From Thermobifida fusca NBRC 14071 = JCM 3263 (lineage in GTDB: Bacteria; Actinomycetota; Actinomycetes; Streptosporangiales; Streptosporangiaceae), in NCBI RefSeq assembly GCF_001592045.1, contig NZ_BCWB01000042.1:30859-94858 (forward strand): 64,000 bases of DNA, given 5' to 3'. The notes under the pieces were generated by a model. The model ran no database searches, was not told the origin of the DNA, and saw only the letters and a list, made by a program, of their open reading frames with translations. The stretch's first letter is position 1, and every line of letters starts with the position of its first letter. Below, piece after piece: positions 30,219 to 39,117 of the stretch. Position numbers and translations under genes: made by a program.

Positions 30219-31487
30219 TCAGAGCAGCCCGGCGTCTTTGAACGCGCTCAGCGACGGCTTGATCGTCGCGGTGACACCGGTACCGGACACAGCGTTGAGC
30301 GTCTTCAAGCCGTCCCCGGTGTTGAGCACCACGGTCTCGGCCTCGGGGTCCAGCACTCCCTTGGCCAGCAGTTTGCGCAGCACACCAGTGGTGACCCCGC
30401 CCGCAGTCTCGGCGAAGATCCCCTCCGTGCGCGCCAGCAGGCGGATCGAATCCACGATCTCCTCGTCGCTGACGTGTTCGACCGCGCCTCCCGTGCGGCG
30501 GCAGACGTCGAGCACGTACGGGCCGTCCGCCGGGTTGCCGATAGCCAGCGACTTAGCGATGGTGTCCGGCTTGACCGGCTGGACCACGGTGTAGCCCTTC
30601 TCCCAGGCACGGGCCACGGGCGCGCAGCCGGTCGCCTGCGCCCCGAAGATCCGGTACGGCTTGTCCTCGACCAGCCCCAGCGCGATCAACTCCTGGAATC
30701 CCTTGTCGATCTTGGTGAGTTGGGACCCGGAGGCAATGGGGATCACGATCTGGTCGGGGACGCGCCACCCCAACTGCTCGGCGATCTCGTAGGCGAGCGT
30801 CTTCGACCCTTCGGCGTAGTAGGGGCGCAGGTTGACGTTGACAAAACCCCAGTCCTCCCCCGCCGGGTCGCCGATCAGCTCGGAGCAGAACCGGTTGACG
30901 TCGTCATAGGTGCCCTCGATCGCCACAAGCTGGCCACCGTAGACCGCGGCCATGACGACCTTGGCTTCCTCCAGCCCTGCCGGGATGAACACGCAGGAGC
31001 GGAACCCGGCGCGGGCCGCGGCAGCGCCCACCGCCCCGGCAAGGTTCCCTGTCGACGAGCAGGACAGGGTGGTGAAACCGAAGACCCGGGCAGCTTCCAC
31101 TGCCATGGCCACGACCCGGTCCTTGAACGAATGCGTCGGGTTAGCGGAGTCGTCTTTGACGTACAGGGAGCGCAGCCCCAGTTCAGCGGCGAGCCGGTCG
31201 GCCTTGACCAGCGGGGTCAGGCCGGGGTTCATGTTCGGCAGCTTCTCGACGTCGACGGGAACCGGCAGCAGGGCCTTGTACCGCCAGATGTTCTTCGGCC
31301 CCTGCTCGATGGACTCACGGGTAACGGTTCCGAAGTCGTAGGCGACTTCCAGCGGGCCGAAACACTCGATGCAGGCGAAAATCGGACCGAGATCGTAGCG
31401 GGCGCCGCATTCGCGGCACGACAGTGCGGAAGCAGAACCGAAAGAGCCGGTGGCAGACGTGACTGATTCCGTGGCGGTCAGCGCCAT
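30219..31487 (-). CDS. thrC: Threonine synthase family PLP enzyme (possible MetM-type homocysteine synthase)
   Basis: 422 residues, fold-type II PLP enzyme of the threonine synthase family. A zinc-ribbon-like N-terminus (CRECGARYDLGPIFACIEC) precedes the PLP Lys in DSANPTHSFKDRVVAMAVEA and the phosphate-binding region SCSSTGNLAGAVGAAAARAG. The classic reaction is O-phosphohomoserine to threonine. Two context facts argue for another role: a SAM-I riboswitch controls the gene, and a CysO-like sulfur carrier follows in the operon. A threonine-synthase homologue (MetM) that uses O-phosphohomoserine and a sulfur carrier (MetO) to make homocysteine has, as I recall, been described in Streptomyces. 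Annotated thrC by family only. Start ATG 31487 with GGGGAG upstream. Confidence 0.85.
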   Translation of the reverse strand: MALTATESVTSATGSFGSASALSCRECGARYDLGPIFACIECFGPLEVAYDFGTVTRESIEQGPKNIWRYKALLPVPVDVEKLPNMNPGLTPLVKADRLAAELGLRSLYVKDDSANPTHSFKDRVVAMAVEAARVFGFTTLSCSSTGNLAGAVGAAAARAGFRSCVFIPAGLEEAKVVMAAVYGGQLVAIEGTYDDVNRFCSELIGDPAGEDWGFVNVNLRPYYAEGSKTLAYEIAEQLGWRVPDQIVIPIASGSQLTKIDKGFQELIALGLVEDKPYRIFGAQATGCAPVARAWEKGYTVVQPVKPDTIAKSLAIGNPADGPYVLDVCRRTGGAVEHVSDEEIVDSIRLLARTEGIFAETAGGVTTGVLRKLLAKGVLDPEAETVVLNTGDGLKTLNAVSGTGVTATIKPSLSAFKDAGLL

Positions 31488-31500
31488 GAGGCGTTCTCCC

Positions 31501-31637
31501 CTCATCTTCCCCACTGCCACCTTGACAGTGGGACGGAGTTGGCACCTGTCCCGGCCGCCTCGCACCTGACGAGCAACGTCCACCGGGATGGTTGCCGGGG
31601 CTTCACAGGGCCGTGTCCCTCCACCCCTCTGGATGAG
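31501..31637 (-). promoter_or_regulatory. SAM-I riboswitch (S-box)
   Basis: On the minus strand the conserved S-box core is present: CTCATCCAGAGGGGTGGAGG, then a GGCCCTGTGAAG...CGGCAACC segment, and GGTGCCAACTCC. P1 is CTCATC (31637-31632) with GATGAG (31506-31501), and P4 is CCCACTG/CAGTGGG. The 3' strand of P1 runs straight into the GGGGAG ribosome-binding site of the thrC-like gene (GATGAGGGGAG). SAM-stabilised P1 would hide the site, so control is probably translational, without a separate terminator. Confidence 0.93.
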
Positions 31638-31904
31638 CAATCTCAAGTTTTCCGCTCGGTTGTGTCCCGAGACCTGTCGGTCACTCTAACGGACCGCGTA
31701 CCAGTTTTCCACGGGGGGCCATGTGCTCCCAGTTCTCCCCCTCCGTCCATGCTGTGACAGAGCTCTACCCGAAGGGCCGGTTTGCGTGGCAGCGCACCGG
31801 GCGAGACTAAACAGAACGCGAGACACGACCCGCCTCCCGTCGCCCCAAGGGCCATGTAGTCAAATGGGTCATCGGACTCCGACCGCTGAGAGGTGGACCA
31901 ACAG

Positions 31905-33344
31905 GTGGACAAGGCACAGATCCTCGTCGCTTCCAACAGGGGACCCGTGTCCTTCTCAATCGGGGACGACGGCGCCGTGAAATCCCGGCGCGGCGGTGGC
32001 GGCCTGGTTTCCGGACTGAGTTCGGTAGCCACCGAGATCGAAACCCTGTGGGTGTGCGCCGCGTTGTCCGACGCTGACCGCAAAGCCGCCGCAGCAGCCC
32101 CCGAAGGGCGGCTGGACAAGGCCGGATACGACGTGGGCGGGGCGAGTGTACGCATGCTCAACATTCCCGCCGACGTCTTCAACAATGCCTACAACTCTGT
32201 GGCGAACTCCACACTGTGGTTTGTTCACCACATGCTCTACGACACCCCCAACAAGCCGTCGTTCGGCTCCCGTTTCCGCGCCGAGTGGGAGGACTACCGG
32301 GCCTACAACTCTGCTTTCGCGGAAGCACTGCTGACCGGCGCGGACGAGGGGGCGAAGGTCGCCGTCCAGGACTACCACCTGGCGCTGGTACCGAAAATGC
32401 TCCGGGTACGCCGCCCCGACCTGCGCATCGCCCACTTCTCCCACACCCCTTGGGCTCCCCCCGAGTACTTCCGGATGCTTCCCGCGGACATCGGCCGGGA
32501 ACTCCTCGAAGGCATGCTCGGCGCCGACCACTTGGGCTTCCTCAGCGTGCGCTGGGCCGACGCGTTCCTGCGGTGCTGCGAAGTGTTCCTGCGCGCCCCG
32601 GTGAACTGGGGCACCCGCACGGTCGAGCATGGCGGCCGGGTCATCCGTGTCGGAGTCCACGGCCTGGGCGCAGACGCCCAAGGGCTGCGGGAGCGGGCCG
32701 CCGCCGAAGATGTGGCGCGCTGGCGGGAACGGCTGCGGGAACGGGTCGGCGACCGCAAGCTGATCGTGCGAGTGGACCGCACCGAACTGTCCAAGAACAT
32801 CGTGCGCGGCCTGGAAGCCTTCGGTGAACTGCTGCGGAAGCGCCCCGAATGGCGGAACCGGGTCACCCACTTGGCGTTCGCATACCCCAGCCGCAGCGGT
32901 GTCGCGGAGTACCGCGCCTACACCGAGTCGGTGCGGGCCACGGCCGAAGCGATCAACGCCGAGTTCGGCACCGACGACTGGACCCCCGTGGTGCTGGAGG
33001 TCAACGACGACTACCCCCGCTCCCTCGCCTCCTACCAGATCGCTGACGTGCTGCTGGTCAACCCGATCCGCGACGGGATGAACCTGGTCGCAAAGGAAGG
33101 GCCGGTGCTGTCGCTCAACGGCGTAGCGCTCGTGCTGTCCACTGAGGCGGGCGCTGCCGACGACCTGGGCGCCGACGCGATCCTCGTCAACCCCTACGAC
33201 GTGTCGGAGACCGCCGAGGCGCTGCACCGGGCGCTGACCATGGACGAAGAGGAGCGACGGCAGCGCACGGAACGTCTGGCGGAGGCCGCTGCCGCCCTGC
33301 CCCCGCAGCGGTGGTTCACCGACCAGCTGCGGGCTTTGGACTGA
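31905..33344 (+). CDS. otsA: Trehalose-6-phosphate synthase
   Basis: 479 residues, GT20 family. It makes trehalose-6-phosphate from a nucleotide-glucose and glucose-6-phosphate. N-loop ILVASNRGPVSF with RRGGGGLVSGL, the VQDYHLALVPKMLR segment, HFSHTPWAPPEYFRMLP and the C-terminal DVLLVNPIRDGMNLVAKE substrate box are all present. GTG 31905 is preferred because AGAGGTGG lies just upstream; GTG 31893 overlaps that site. The phosphatase OtsB is encoded convergently 240 bases downstream. Divergent from the thrC-like operon. Confidence 0.93.
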   Translation: MDKAQILVASNRGPVSFSIGDDGAVKSRRGGGGLVSGLSSVATEIETLWVCAALSDADRKAAAAAPEGRLDKAGYDVGGASVRMLNIPADVFNNAYNSVANSTLWFVHHMLYDTPNKPSFGSRFRAEWEDYRAYNSAFAEALLTGADEGAKVAVQDYHLALVPKMLRVRRPDLRIAHFSHTPWAPPEYFRMLPADIGRELLEGMLGADHLGFLSVRWADAFLRCCEVFLRAPVNWGTRTVEHGGRVIRVGVHGLGADAQGLRERAAAEDVARWRERLRERVGDRKLIVRVDRTELSKNIVRGLEAFGELLRKRPEWRNRVTHLAFAYPSRSGVAEYRAYTESVRATAEAINAEFGTDDWTPVVLEVNDDYPRSLASYQIADVLLVNPIRDGMNLVAKEGPVLSLNGVALVLSTEAGAADDLGADAILVNPYDVSETAEALHRALTMDEEERRQRTERLAEAAAALPPQRWFTDQLRALD

Positions 33345-33586
33345 GCCTTCCCCGGTGGCAGCTCCGCCCCGGGCCTGCCACCGGACGAGGACGCACCCCC
33401 TAGGCCGGGGACGCCGGCCTAACCGGCCTGCCTCGAGCCGGAGCAGTGCCCCGGGCACCGCAGCCCCCGCGGAACGCTGGCGCGGCCGCGCCTCCTCCGG
33501 CGAAGCCTGCCACGTTTCGACCGCTTTCCCGGCGGAGCCGCAGCCCGGGGCAGGAGCTTTCCCGTCGCGCAGCGTGGGCGGTCGGC

Positions 33587-34405
33587 TCACCCGCCCACGG
33601 CTGCCACGAGTTCCTCCAGGAACGCCACCACTCCTTCCGGCCCCGGCACCACCGCGTCGGCGCGCCGGGCGAGCTCGGTGACCTCGGCGGAACCGCTGCA
33701 CAGTTTGAACCCGGCTACGCCCTGCTCCCGGAGCCGCTCCACCGCGTCGTAGGCTGCCAGGTCGCCCAAGTCGTCTCCGGCGTACAGCACCGCCTCCGCG
33801 CCGAGGCGGGTGACCAGGTCGGTGAGCGCCGCCCCCTTGTCCACCCCGGGCGGCCGCAGTTCAATCACCATGCGCCCGGGCTCCACAGCGAGCTCCGCCC
33901 GCTTGGCGAGATCCGCTAGAGGAGCGCGCAACAGCTCCAACGCGGCTTCCGGGTCGGCGGTACGCCGCGTGTGCACGGCCAACGCGTGCTTCTTGTCCTC
34001 GATCCACGTGCCTTCAGGGGCGCCCACCTCGTCGAGCAGGCCGGGCAGGGCTTCGCGCACCATGGCCACGCCGGGCGGCGGTTCGGGAACGGTGAGCTTC
34101 CCGTCCTCCCAGCGCTCCCGACCGTAGTGGCCGAGCACAGTGATCCCCGGCACCGCGTCAAGACCGCCGTAGTCGACTGCGGTCTGGGCGGGCCGCCCGG
34201 TGATGACGGCGACCGCGCGCACCCGGCCCGCGAGGGCGCGCAGCGCCGGAACCGCGCCAGGGTGGGCGCGGGAATCCCGCGGATCAGGCACGATCGGCGC
34301 GAGCGTCCCATCGAAGTCGAACGCGCACACTGCGCGGTCCGGCATGTCGCGGATGCGATCCAGCGCGACCTTGCCGCTCTGTGTCGTCGATTGGAGAAGA
34401 GACAT
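33587..34405 (-). CDS. otsB: Trehalose-6-phosphate phosphatase
   Basis: 272 residues, HAD superfamily. The nucleophile motif is FDFDGTLAPIVPDP (DxDGT), motif II lies in VAVITGRPAQTAVDY, the Lys is in PPGVDKGAAL, and the metal-binding motif is YAGDDLGDLAAY. Completes trehalose synthesis with OtsA, to which it is convergent. ATG 34405 is chosen (MSLLQSTTQSG) with GGAAAG upstream; the extra 19 residues from 34462 lack similarity to the family. Confidence 0.93.
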   Translation of the reverse strand: MSLLQSTTQSGKVALDRIRDMPDRAVCAFDFDGTLAPIVPDPRDSRAHPGAVPALRALAGRVRAVAVITGRPAQTAVDYGGLDAVPGITVLGHYGRERWEDGKLTVPEPPPGVAMVREALPGLLDEVGAPEGTWIEDKKHALAVHTRRTADPEAALELLRAPLADLAKRAELAVEPGRMVIELRPPGVDKGAALTDLVTRLGAEAVLYAGDDLGDLAAYDAVERLREQGVAGFKLCSGSAEVTELARRADAVVPGPEGVVAFLEELVAAVGG

Positions 34406-34536
34406 AGACGGCTTTCCACTCGGTGGACTGAACGCTGGAGGTATGCCCGAAACCGCTCGCACCCCAACCCTGACCGAGTGTGCGACACCGCACCCCGGCG
34501 TCCGCGGCTGCCCGGCCGCAGGACAGCCCAGCGGGG

Positions 34537-34854
34537 CTACAACTGAATCCCCAGTTTGCGGGCGACACGCTGCCGTTGGCGTTCGCTGCGCCTCCGGCGG
34601 AGCCGTTTCACGGTCATCGGGTCGAAAGCGAGCGCTTCCGGCCGGTCGATGATCTGGTTGAGAAGCTGGTAGTAGCGGGTGGGCGAGAAGCCGAACTCGT
34701 CGCGAATGGCCTGCTCTTTAGTGCCTTCGAGTTTCCACCACTGCCGTTCGAAGGCGAGGATGCGCTGGTCGCGCTCGTCCAGCGCAGACGGGGTGTCCGA
34801 CCGTGGTAAGCCGTGATCGGACGGGTCTGGTGCCTGGGATCCGCTGTCTGCCAT
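34537..34854 (-). CDS. DUF3263 domain protein
   Basis: 105 residues. The conserved part is DERDQRILAFERQWWKLEGT, then KEQAIRDEFGFSPTRYYQLL and NQIIDRPEALAFDPMTVKRL, which is DUF3263: a short helix-turn-helix-like actinobacterial protein. The basic C-terminus (RRRRSERQRQRVARK) suggests nucleic-acid binding. Function not established. Frequently found in this class of genomes near sugar or stress genes; no operon partner here. Confidence 0.88.
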   Translation of the reverse strand: MADSGSQAPDPSDHGLPRSDTPSALDERDQRILAFERQWWKLEGTKEQAIRDEFGFSPTRYYQLLNQIIDRPEALAFDPMTVKRLRRRRSERQRQRVARKLGIQL

Positions 34855-34927
34855 TGACCGCCCTCCATCGTCCGGATCGGGCGATTTATCGTAGCGATTT
34901 CACGGGAGAGATCGAGGGGAATGCCGC

Positions 34928-35773
34928 ATGACTGACCATGGGGGATACACCTGTCTCACTTTCCTGACCGATTACGGGACCCAGGACGGTTTCGTGGCCG
35001 CCTGCCGCGCCCAGATGCTGCGGCACGCACCCGGGCTCCCCGTCATCGACATCACCCACGACATCCCGCCCGGGGATGTGCGGCGCGGCGCCACCGTGCT
35101 GGCCGACACGGTTCCCGAGTTCCCGGCCGCGGTCCACATCGGCGTCGTCGACCCGGGGGTGGGGACCGCGCGGCGCAGTGTGGCCCTTGCCGCCGGAGGC
35201 CACGTCCTTGTAGGGCCGGACAACGGGCTGCTGGTCTGGGCGGCGGAAGCCCTCGGCGGGATCGACACGGCCGTGGAGTTGACCAACGAGTCGCTGTGGC
35301 GGCACCCGGTCTCCCGCACGTTCCACGGGCGGGACATCTACGCCCCGGTGGGGGCACGAATCGCGGCCGGGCTTCCCCTGTCCGAAGCGGGGCAGGCCCT
35401 CGACCCGGCGGTCCTGGTGCGGCTGTCCGCTCCGCTCCGCGACGTCAGCGGTGGAGTGGCCCGCGGCGAAGTGCACGCCATCGACCGGTTCGGCAACTGC
35501 CAACTGTCGCTGCACCCGGAAGACCTGCGGTCCGTTGTCGCGGCTCCGGGACTCCCGGACCGGGTGGCGGTGCGCTTGCCGGACGGTTCGCACACGGTCG
35601 CCGTCGCCGCAACGTTCGGCGCGGTCCCCCTCGGCGAGCCGGTGCTCCTCACCGACTCGGCCGGGCTGCTGGCGCTCGCGGTGAACGGGGGAAGCGCCGC
35701 CCAGCGGTTCGGCTTGGGCGTGGGGGCGCCCGTAGTCCTGTCCCGGACCAGTTCAGAGCCCATGAAAGAATGA
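34928..35773 (+). CDS. SAM hydroxide adenosyltransferase (DUF62 family SAM hydrolase)
   Basis: 281 residues. The DUF62/SAM hydrolase fold shows FLTDYGTQDGFVAACRAQML (Asp of the Asp-Arg-His triad region), HIGVVDPGVGTARR, the adenosine pocket VGPDNGLLVWAAEALGG and TFHGRDIYAPVGARIAAG. Family members split SAM to adenosine and methionine; halogenase relatives need an extra loop that I do not see. Related in pathway to the nearby SAM riboswitch operon but not linked in transcription. Start ATG 34928. Confidence 0.9.
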   Translation: MTDHGGYTCLTFLTDYGTQDGFVAACRAQMLRHAPGLPVIDITHDIPPGDVRRGATVLADTVPEFPAAVHIGVVDPGVGTARRSVALAAGGHVLVGPDNGLLVWAAEALGGIDTAVELTNESLWRHPVSRTFHGRDIYAPVGARIAAGLPLSEAGQALDPAVLVRLSAPLRDVSGGVARGEVHAIDRFGNCQLSLHPEDLRSVVAAPGLPDRVAVRLPDGSHTVAVAATFGAVPLGEPVLLTDSAGLLALAVNGGSAAQRFGLGVGAPVVLSRTSSEPMKE

Positions 35774-35843
35774 CGTGCGCCCACAGCAGTCTCGGCCGGA
35801 GCCTTCTGGGAGGTCACCGGCTTCGGGGGAGGTTGAAGCCGCG

Positions 35844-37094
35844 ATGTGCACGACACGGGGTTGGACTCCCGCCGCGCTGGCTCTCTGCTCGGCGCTCGCT
35901 GTCGGCCTGTCCGCCGCACCGGCAGCAGCCGACGTTTCCGACCTGCGTCTTGAACAGTGGGGCCTGGACATGGTCGGTGCGGCCGAGGTGTGGGAGGAAG
36001 CCCAAGGCTCCGGGGTGACGGTTGCCGTGCTCGACACCGGTGTTGTCACCGACCACCCCGACTTGAAGGACGTCACCGTCGGCCCCGACTTCACCGGTCA
36101 CGACCTGTCCTCAGACAGCGACGGCTACGGGATCCACGGCACGATGATGGCCGGAATCGTGGCGGCCAGCGGGCACGGTGTCGAACACACCGGCGGTGTG
36201 ATGGGAGTGGCCCCCGAAGCAGAGATCCTGGCGATCCGCATCACCGCGGAACCGGACGGCCCTGACCGGGACAGTGTGGACCCGGGGGCCTTGGCCGCAG
36301 GCATCCGCTACGCCGTGGACGAAGGCGCCCAGGTGATCTGCCTGCCCTTGGCTGGCGCAGAGTTCTCCGTCCAAGCCAACGAAGCAGACCAGGAGGCCAT
36401 CGCCTATGCGGTGAACCACGGGGTGGTAGTCGTCGCCTCCGGCGGTCCCCTCGGGGAGGCCAGCTACCCGGCCGCCTACCCGGGCGTGCTTGCCGTCGGC
36501 TCGGTCGGCCCCGACGGGTCCCTCTCCGAGTTCTCCAGCCGGGGCGACCACATCGCGGTGACCGCCCCGGGCGAGGAGATCACCGTGGTGGACCCGGACG
36601 GCGGCTACACCACAGTCTCCGGAAGCGACGCGGCCGCGGCGTTCGTCGCGGGCGTGGCCGCGCTGATCCGCGGCGAGTTCCCGCAGTTGAAACCGGAGCA
36701 GGTGGTGGAGGCGATCACCTCGGGCGCGCAGGCTGCCGACCCTGCCGCAGCGGGGCAGCCCGGCTACGGAGCCGGAGTGGTGAACGCGCCGGACGCGTTC
36801 ACCGCGGCCAAGTCGACCGCGGACCACGTGCCGCCGTTCGACCCGGAGCTGGCCGAGCAGCTCGAGGAAGAGCCGCTCATCCCCTACTGGATGCTGTGGA
36901 CGGGCGGGGCTGTGTTCCTCATCGTCGCGGCCGTGGTGGCAATGGTGGTCGCCCACCGGCGCGCCGCCGACCCCTACGGTTTCGGCAAGCGGAAGCCGGA
37001 AGAACCGGAAGAGCCGGAGCCCGTACCGACCGCGCGGCGCCCGGTGCGGGGCCGTCGGCGCCGCGGACGCGGACGGCGCGGTGTCAGTAGGTGA
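35844..37094 (+). CDS. Subtilisin-like (S8/mycosin-type) protein lacking the catalytic serine
   Basis: 416 residues. A signal peptide (1-29, ALALCSALAVGLSAAPAAA), an S8 domain (40-295) with the Asp motif VLDTGVVTDHPDL (D64) and His motif GYGIHGTMMAGIVA (H98), and a C-terminal membrane helix (about 354-374) before a very basic tail: the layout of mycosins. However, the oxyanion Asn is Gly (VVASGGPLG, G201) and the canonical GTSxAAP box reads GSDAAAAFVAG, so the nucleophilic Ser is Asp (D262). The protein should be inactive as a protease and may be a binding or scaffold pseudoenzyme. No ESX genes are adjacent. Start ATG 35844 with GGGAGG upstream; ATG 35775 is an alternative. Confidence 0.85.
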   Translation: MCTTRGWTPAALALCSALAVGLSAAPAAADVSDLRLEQWGLDMVGAAEVWEEAQGSGVTVAVLDTGVVTDHPDLKDVTVGPDFTGHDLSSDSDGYGIHGTMMAGIVAASGHGVEHTGGVMGVAPEAEILAIRITAEPDGPDRDSVDPGALAAGIRYAVDEGAQVICLPLAGAEFSVQANEADQEAIAYAVNHGVVVVASGGPLGEASYPAAYPGVLAVGSVGPDGSLSEFSSRGDHIAVTAPGEEITVVDPDGGYTTVSGSDAAAAFVAGVAALIRGEFPQLKPEQVVEAITSGAQAADPAAAGQPGYGAGVVNAPDAFTAAKSTADHVPPFDPELAEQLEEEPLIPYWMLWTGGAVFLIVAAVVAMVVAHRRAADPYGFGKRKPEEPEEPEPVPTARRPVRGRRRRGRGRRGVSR

Positions 37095-38103
37095 ATACGG
37101 CTCGGATTGTTGCTCTCAGGTCGCTGAGCCCGGGGCAGCGTCGTCCGTAGTGGATGGCGTTGGTGAGCAGTCCGATATAGCGGCCGGTGGACGGGTGGAG
37201 GAACAGGCTCGTTCCGGTGGACCCGTTGTGGTAGACGAGGCCGTCGTCGGTGACCTTCCAGGCCAGGCCCCGGGCGAAACGGTCGTCCACGGGCTGGTGG
37301 GGCAGCCAGCTCTGCCGCACGAAACCGGTGAGCTGGGCCGTGCCGTGCTCGCCCGCATGCCAGGCCAGCAGTTCCCGGGCGAAGATCCCCAGGTCGATGA
37401 TGGTGGTGAACACTCCGGCGTGCCCCGCAACCCCGCCCATCAGGGCCGCGTTCTCGTCATGGACCACACCCCAGGTGGCGGGTGCTCCCGGGATGCGGCG
37501 TTCCGTGGGCGCCACCGACGGGCTGCGCGGTAGCGGCCCGTACCGGGTAGCGGAGAGCCCCATGTGCCGCCACAGGTCGGTGGCGAGCTGGTCCAGGGAT
37601 TGCCGGCGCACCCGTTCCAAGAGGAGCCCGAGGAGGATGAACCCCCGGTCGGTGACGCAGTACCCGGGCTTCTCGAGTTCCTCGACGAGGATCGCCTCCG
37701 CTAGCGGCTGGTCGGTGCCGACGTAGCGTTCCAGCCAGGTCACCGGGCTCAGTCGGCAGGTGTAGGTGAGGATCTGCCGGATGGTCACCTTGCTCCCCGG
37801 ATAGCTGCCGGGGAAATAGTGCGCCATGGGCGCATCGAGGTCGAGCAGCCCATCGGCGATAGCCTGGCCCACCAGCGGCCAGGTAGCCATCACTTTGGTG
37901 AGTTCGGCCACGTCGTAGCGGGTGTCGGGCGCGGCGACCGCTTCCCCGCATTCGACACCGACACGGCCGACCGCGACGTTCTCCCACACCTCTCCCGAGC
38001 CGACTACCGCTACGCCGCCGGGCAGCCACCCGACGTCCACCATGACTTTGAGGATTCCGCGTAGTTCCGTGCCGGTGTCGGCTACCCACTCCCCATCGCG
38101 CAC
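37084..38103 (-). CDS. Beta-lactamase-fold serine hydrolase homologue with altered active site
   Basis: 339 residues of the class C beta-lactamase/esterase family. The fold is evident from RYDVAELTKVMATWPLVGQA, DGLLDLDAPMAHYFP, VTIRQILTYTC, GFILLGLLLERV, the MGGVAGHAGVFTTI segment and YHNGSTGTSLFLHP. In the SxxK motif the nucleophile is Glu (AELTK, E67-x-x-K70). The usual YxN triad is distorted (PGYCVTDRGFI) and the HTSGL-type loop reads YTCRLSP. Catalysis as a serine hydrolase is therefore unlikely. GTG start at 38103 has a GGGGAG site 5 bases upstream. Its stop overlaps the end of the convergent subtilisin-like gene by 11 bases. Confidence 0.8.
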   Translation of the reverse strand: MRDGEWVADTGTELRGILKVMVDVGWLPGGVAVVGSGEVWENVAVGRVGVECGEAVAAPDTRYDVAELTKVMATWPLVGQAIADGLLDLDAPMAHYFPGSYPGSKVTIRQILTYTCRLSPVTWLERYVGTDQPLAEAILVEELEKPGYCVTDRGFILLGLLLERVRRQSLDQLATDLWRHMGLSATRYGPLPRSPSVAPTERRIPGAPATWGVVHDENAALMGGVAGHAGVFTTIIDLGIFARELLAWHAGEHGTAQLTGFVRQSWLPHQPVDDRFARGLAWKVTDDGLVYHNGSTGTSLFLHPSTGRYIGLLTNAIHYGRRCPGLSDLRATIRAVFTY

Positions 38104-39049
38104 ACGTTCTCCCCCCTTCCGCCCCCTGGATACCCCGGGCGGAGGGGATCTTCCGGAAAGAGGGTAAAAATTCCCCCGCAAAGGAGCTTGGCTTTTTGAA
38201 TGCTTGGGGGAATCCTGTGTTCTGGGCAGCGAGTCTGCACCGGTCCGGCTGCGGGAAGACCGCCTGTTCCCTCCAGCGCGTCGCCGCATGTCCCCGCGCG
38301 CGACAGAGCACCAGCCCGCCCGCACACTGCACTGGAGGGTCGCCGTAGCCACATTCGTAGGCCGGGCACCGGCCGCTCAGCCCAATCCCTGAATTTCCTC
38401 GGGAAAGACGTGGCGCTTCCGATCCCCCGCGGCGTGCGCACAGCCCTGGAATTTCCCTGTTTCAGAATTCTGCTGCTAGGAAAGCTACCTCTTGAATAGT
38501 TGAGAGACCGCTTGAAGAGTCCGTCGCTTCTTTATTGCGCGGGCGGCTGCGCACGGCCTGCGTCGACCAGCCGCCACAGGAGTACTCCACGGGGAAGGGG
38601 AAGTTCGGGGGCCATGCGGCACAGCTGAAGTCCGCCCCTCATCGACTCTCGCCACGCTGAGGACAGGAGACCAGCAGACCGGCCCCGGGCTTCTGCCCTG
38701 TCGTCGGGGGCACTCCAGGGTTCGTGCGCCCCTCGGAAGACCGTCCCGGCTCCGCCTGCCTCGTCGGACCTCCGCTGGGGGGCAGACTGGGCCGCATCGG
38801 CCTCTGCTCCGAGGCCGCGTTGGGACAGAACCGAACGAGCCCGTTCCGCACGCTCCGGGACTCCCGCTGCGGCAGTGGCCTGCCGGGCAGGCTTCCCGGG
38901 CTCTCCTGCTGCGGGGAAGAACCGGGACACCCGACACACCGTGCTCTCTTCCTGCGCGCGGAGAGAGCAGCTCCCAGAAGCGGGCTGTGCGTGTGCCGGA
39001 GGCGCGGTGCGCACCGCGCCTGGCCACGTATTCCCAGGAAGGAAGAGTG
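38104..39049. other. 950-base region without a supportable gene
   Basis: Between the hydrolase start and the element boundary I find only open frames of shadow-like composition on both strands. The left 60 bases hold the hydrolase promoter and ribosome-binding site. An AT-richer patch near 38465-38535 could be a promoter. If the tRNA-Thr insertion model is right, this was once the sequence just downstream of the tRNA gene. Confidence 0.4.
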
Positions 39050-39096
39050 AGAGCCGGCAAGGGGACTCGAACCCCTAACCTGCCGCTTACAAGGCG
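39050..39096 (-). repeat. Distal attachment-site copy (partial tRNA-Thr)
   Basis: 47 bases identical to 43022-43068. It covers the T-arm, variable region, anticodon loop and 3' acceptor strand of the tRNA but lacks the 5' half, and diverges right after CAAGGCG. It is the duplicated core of integration. Confidence 0.85.
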
Positions 39097-39117
39097 ATCG
39101 ACCTGGCGGTCACGACG

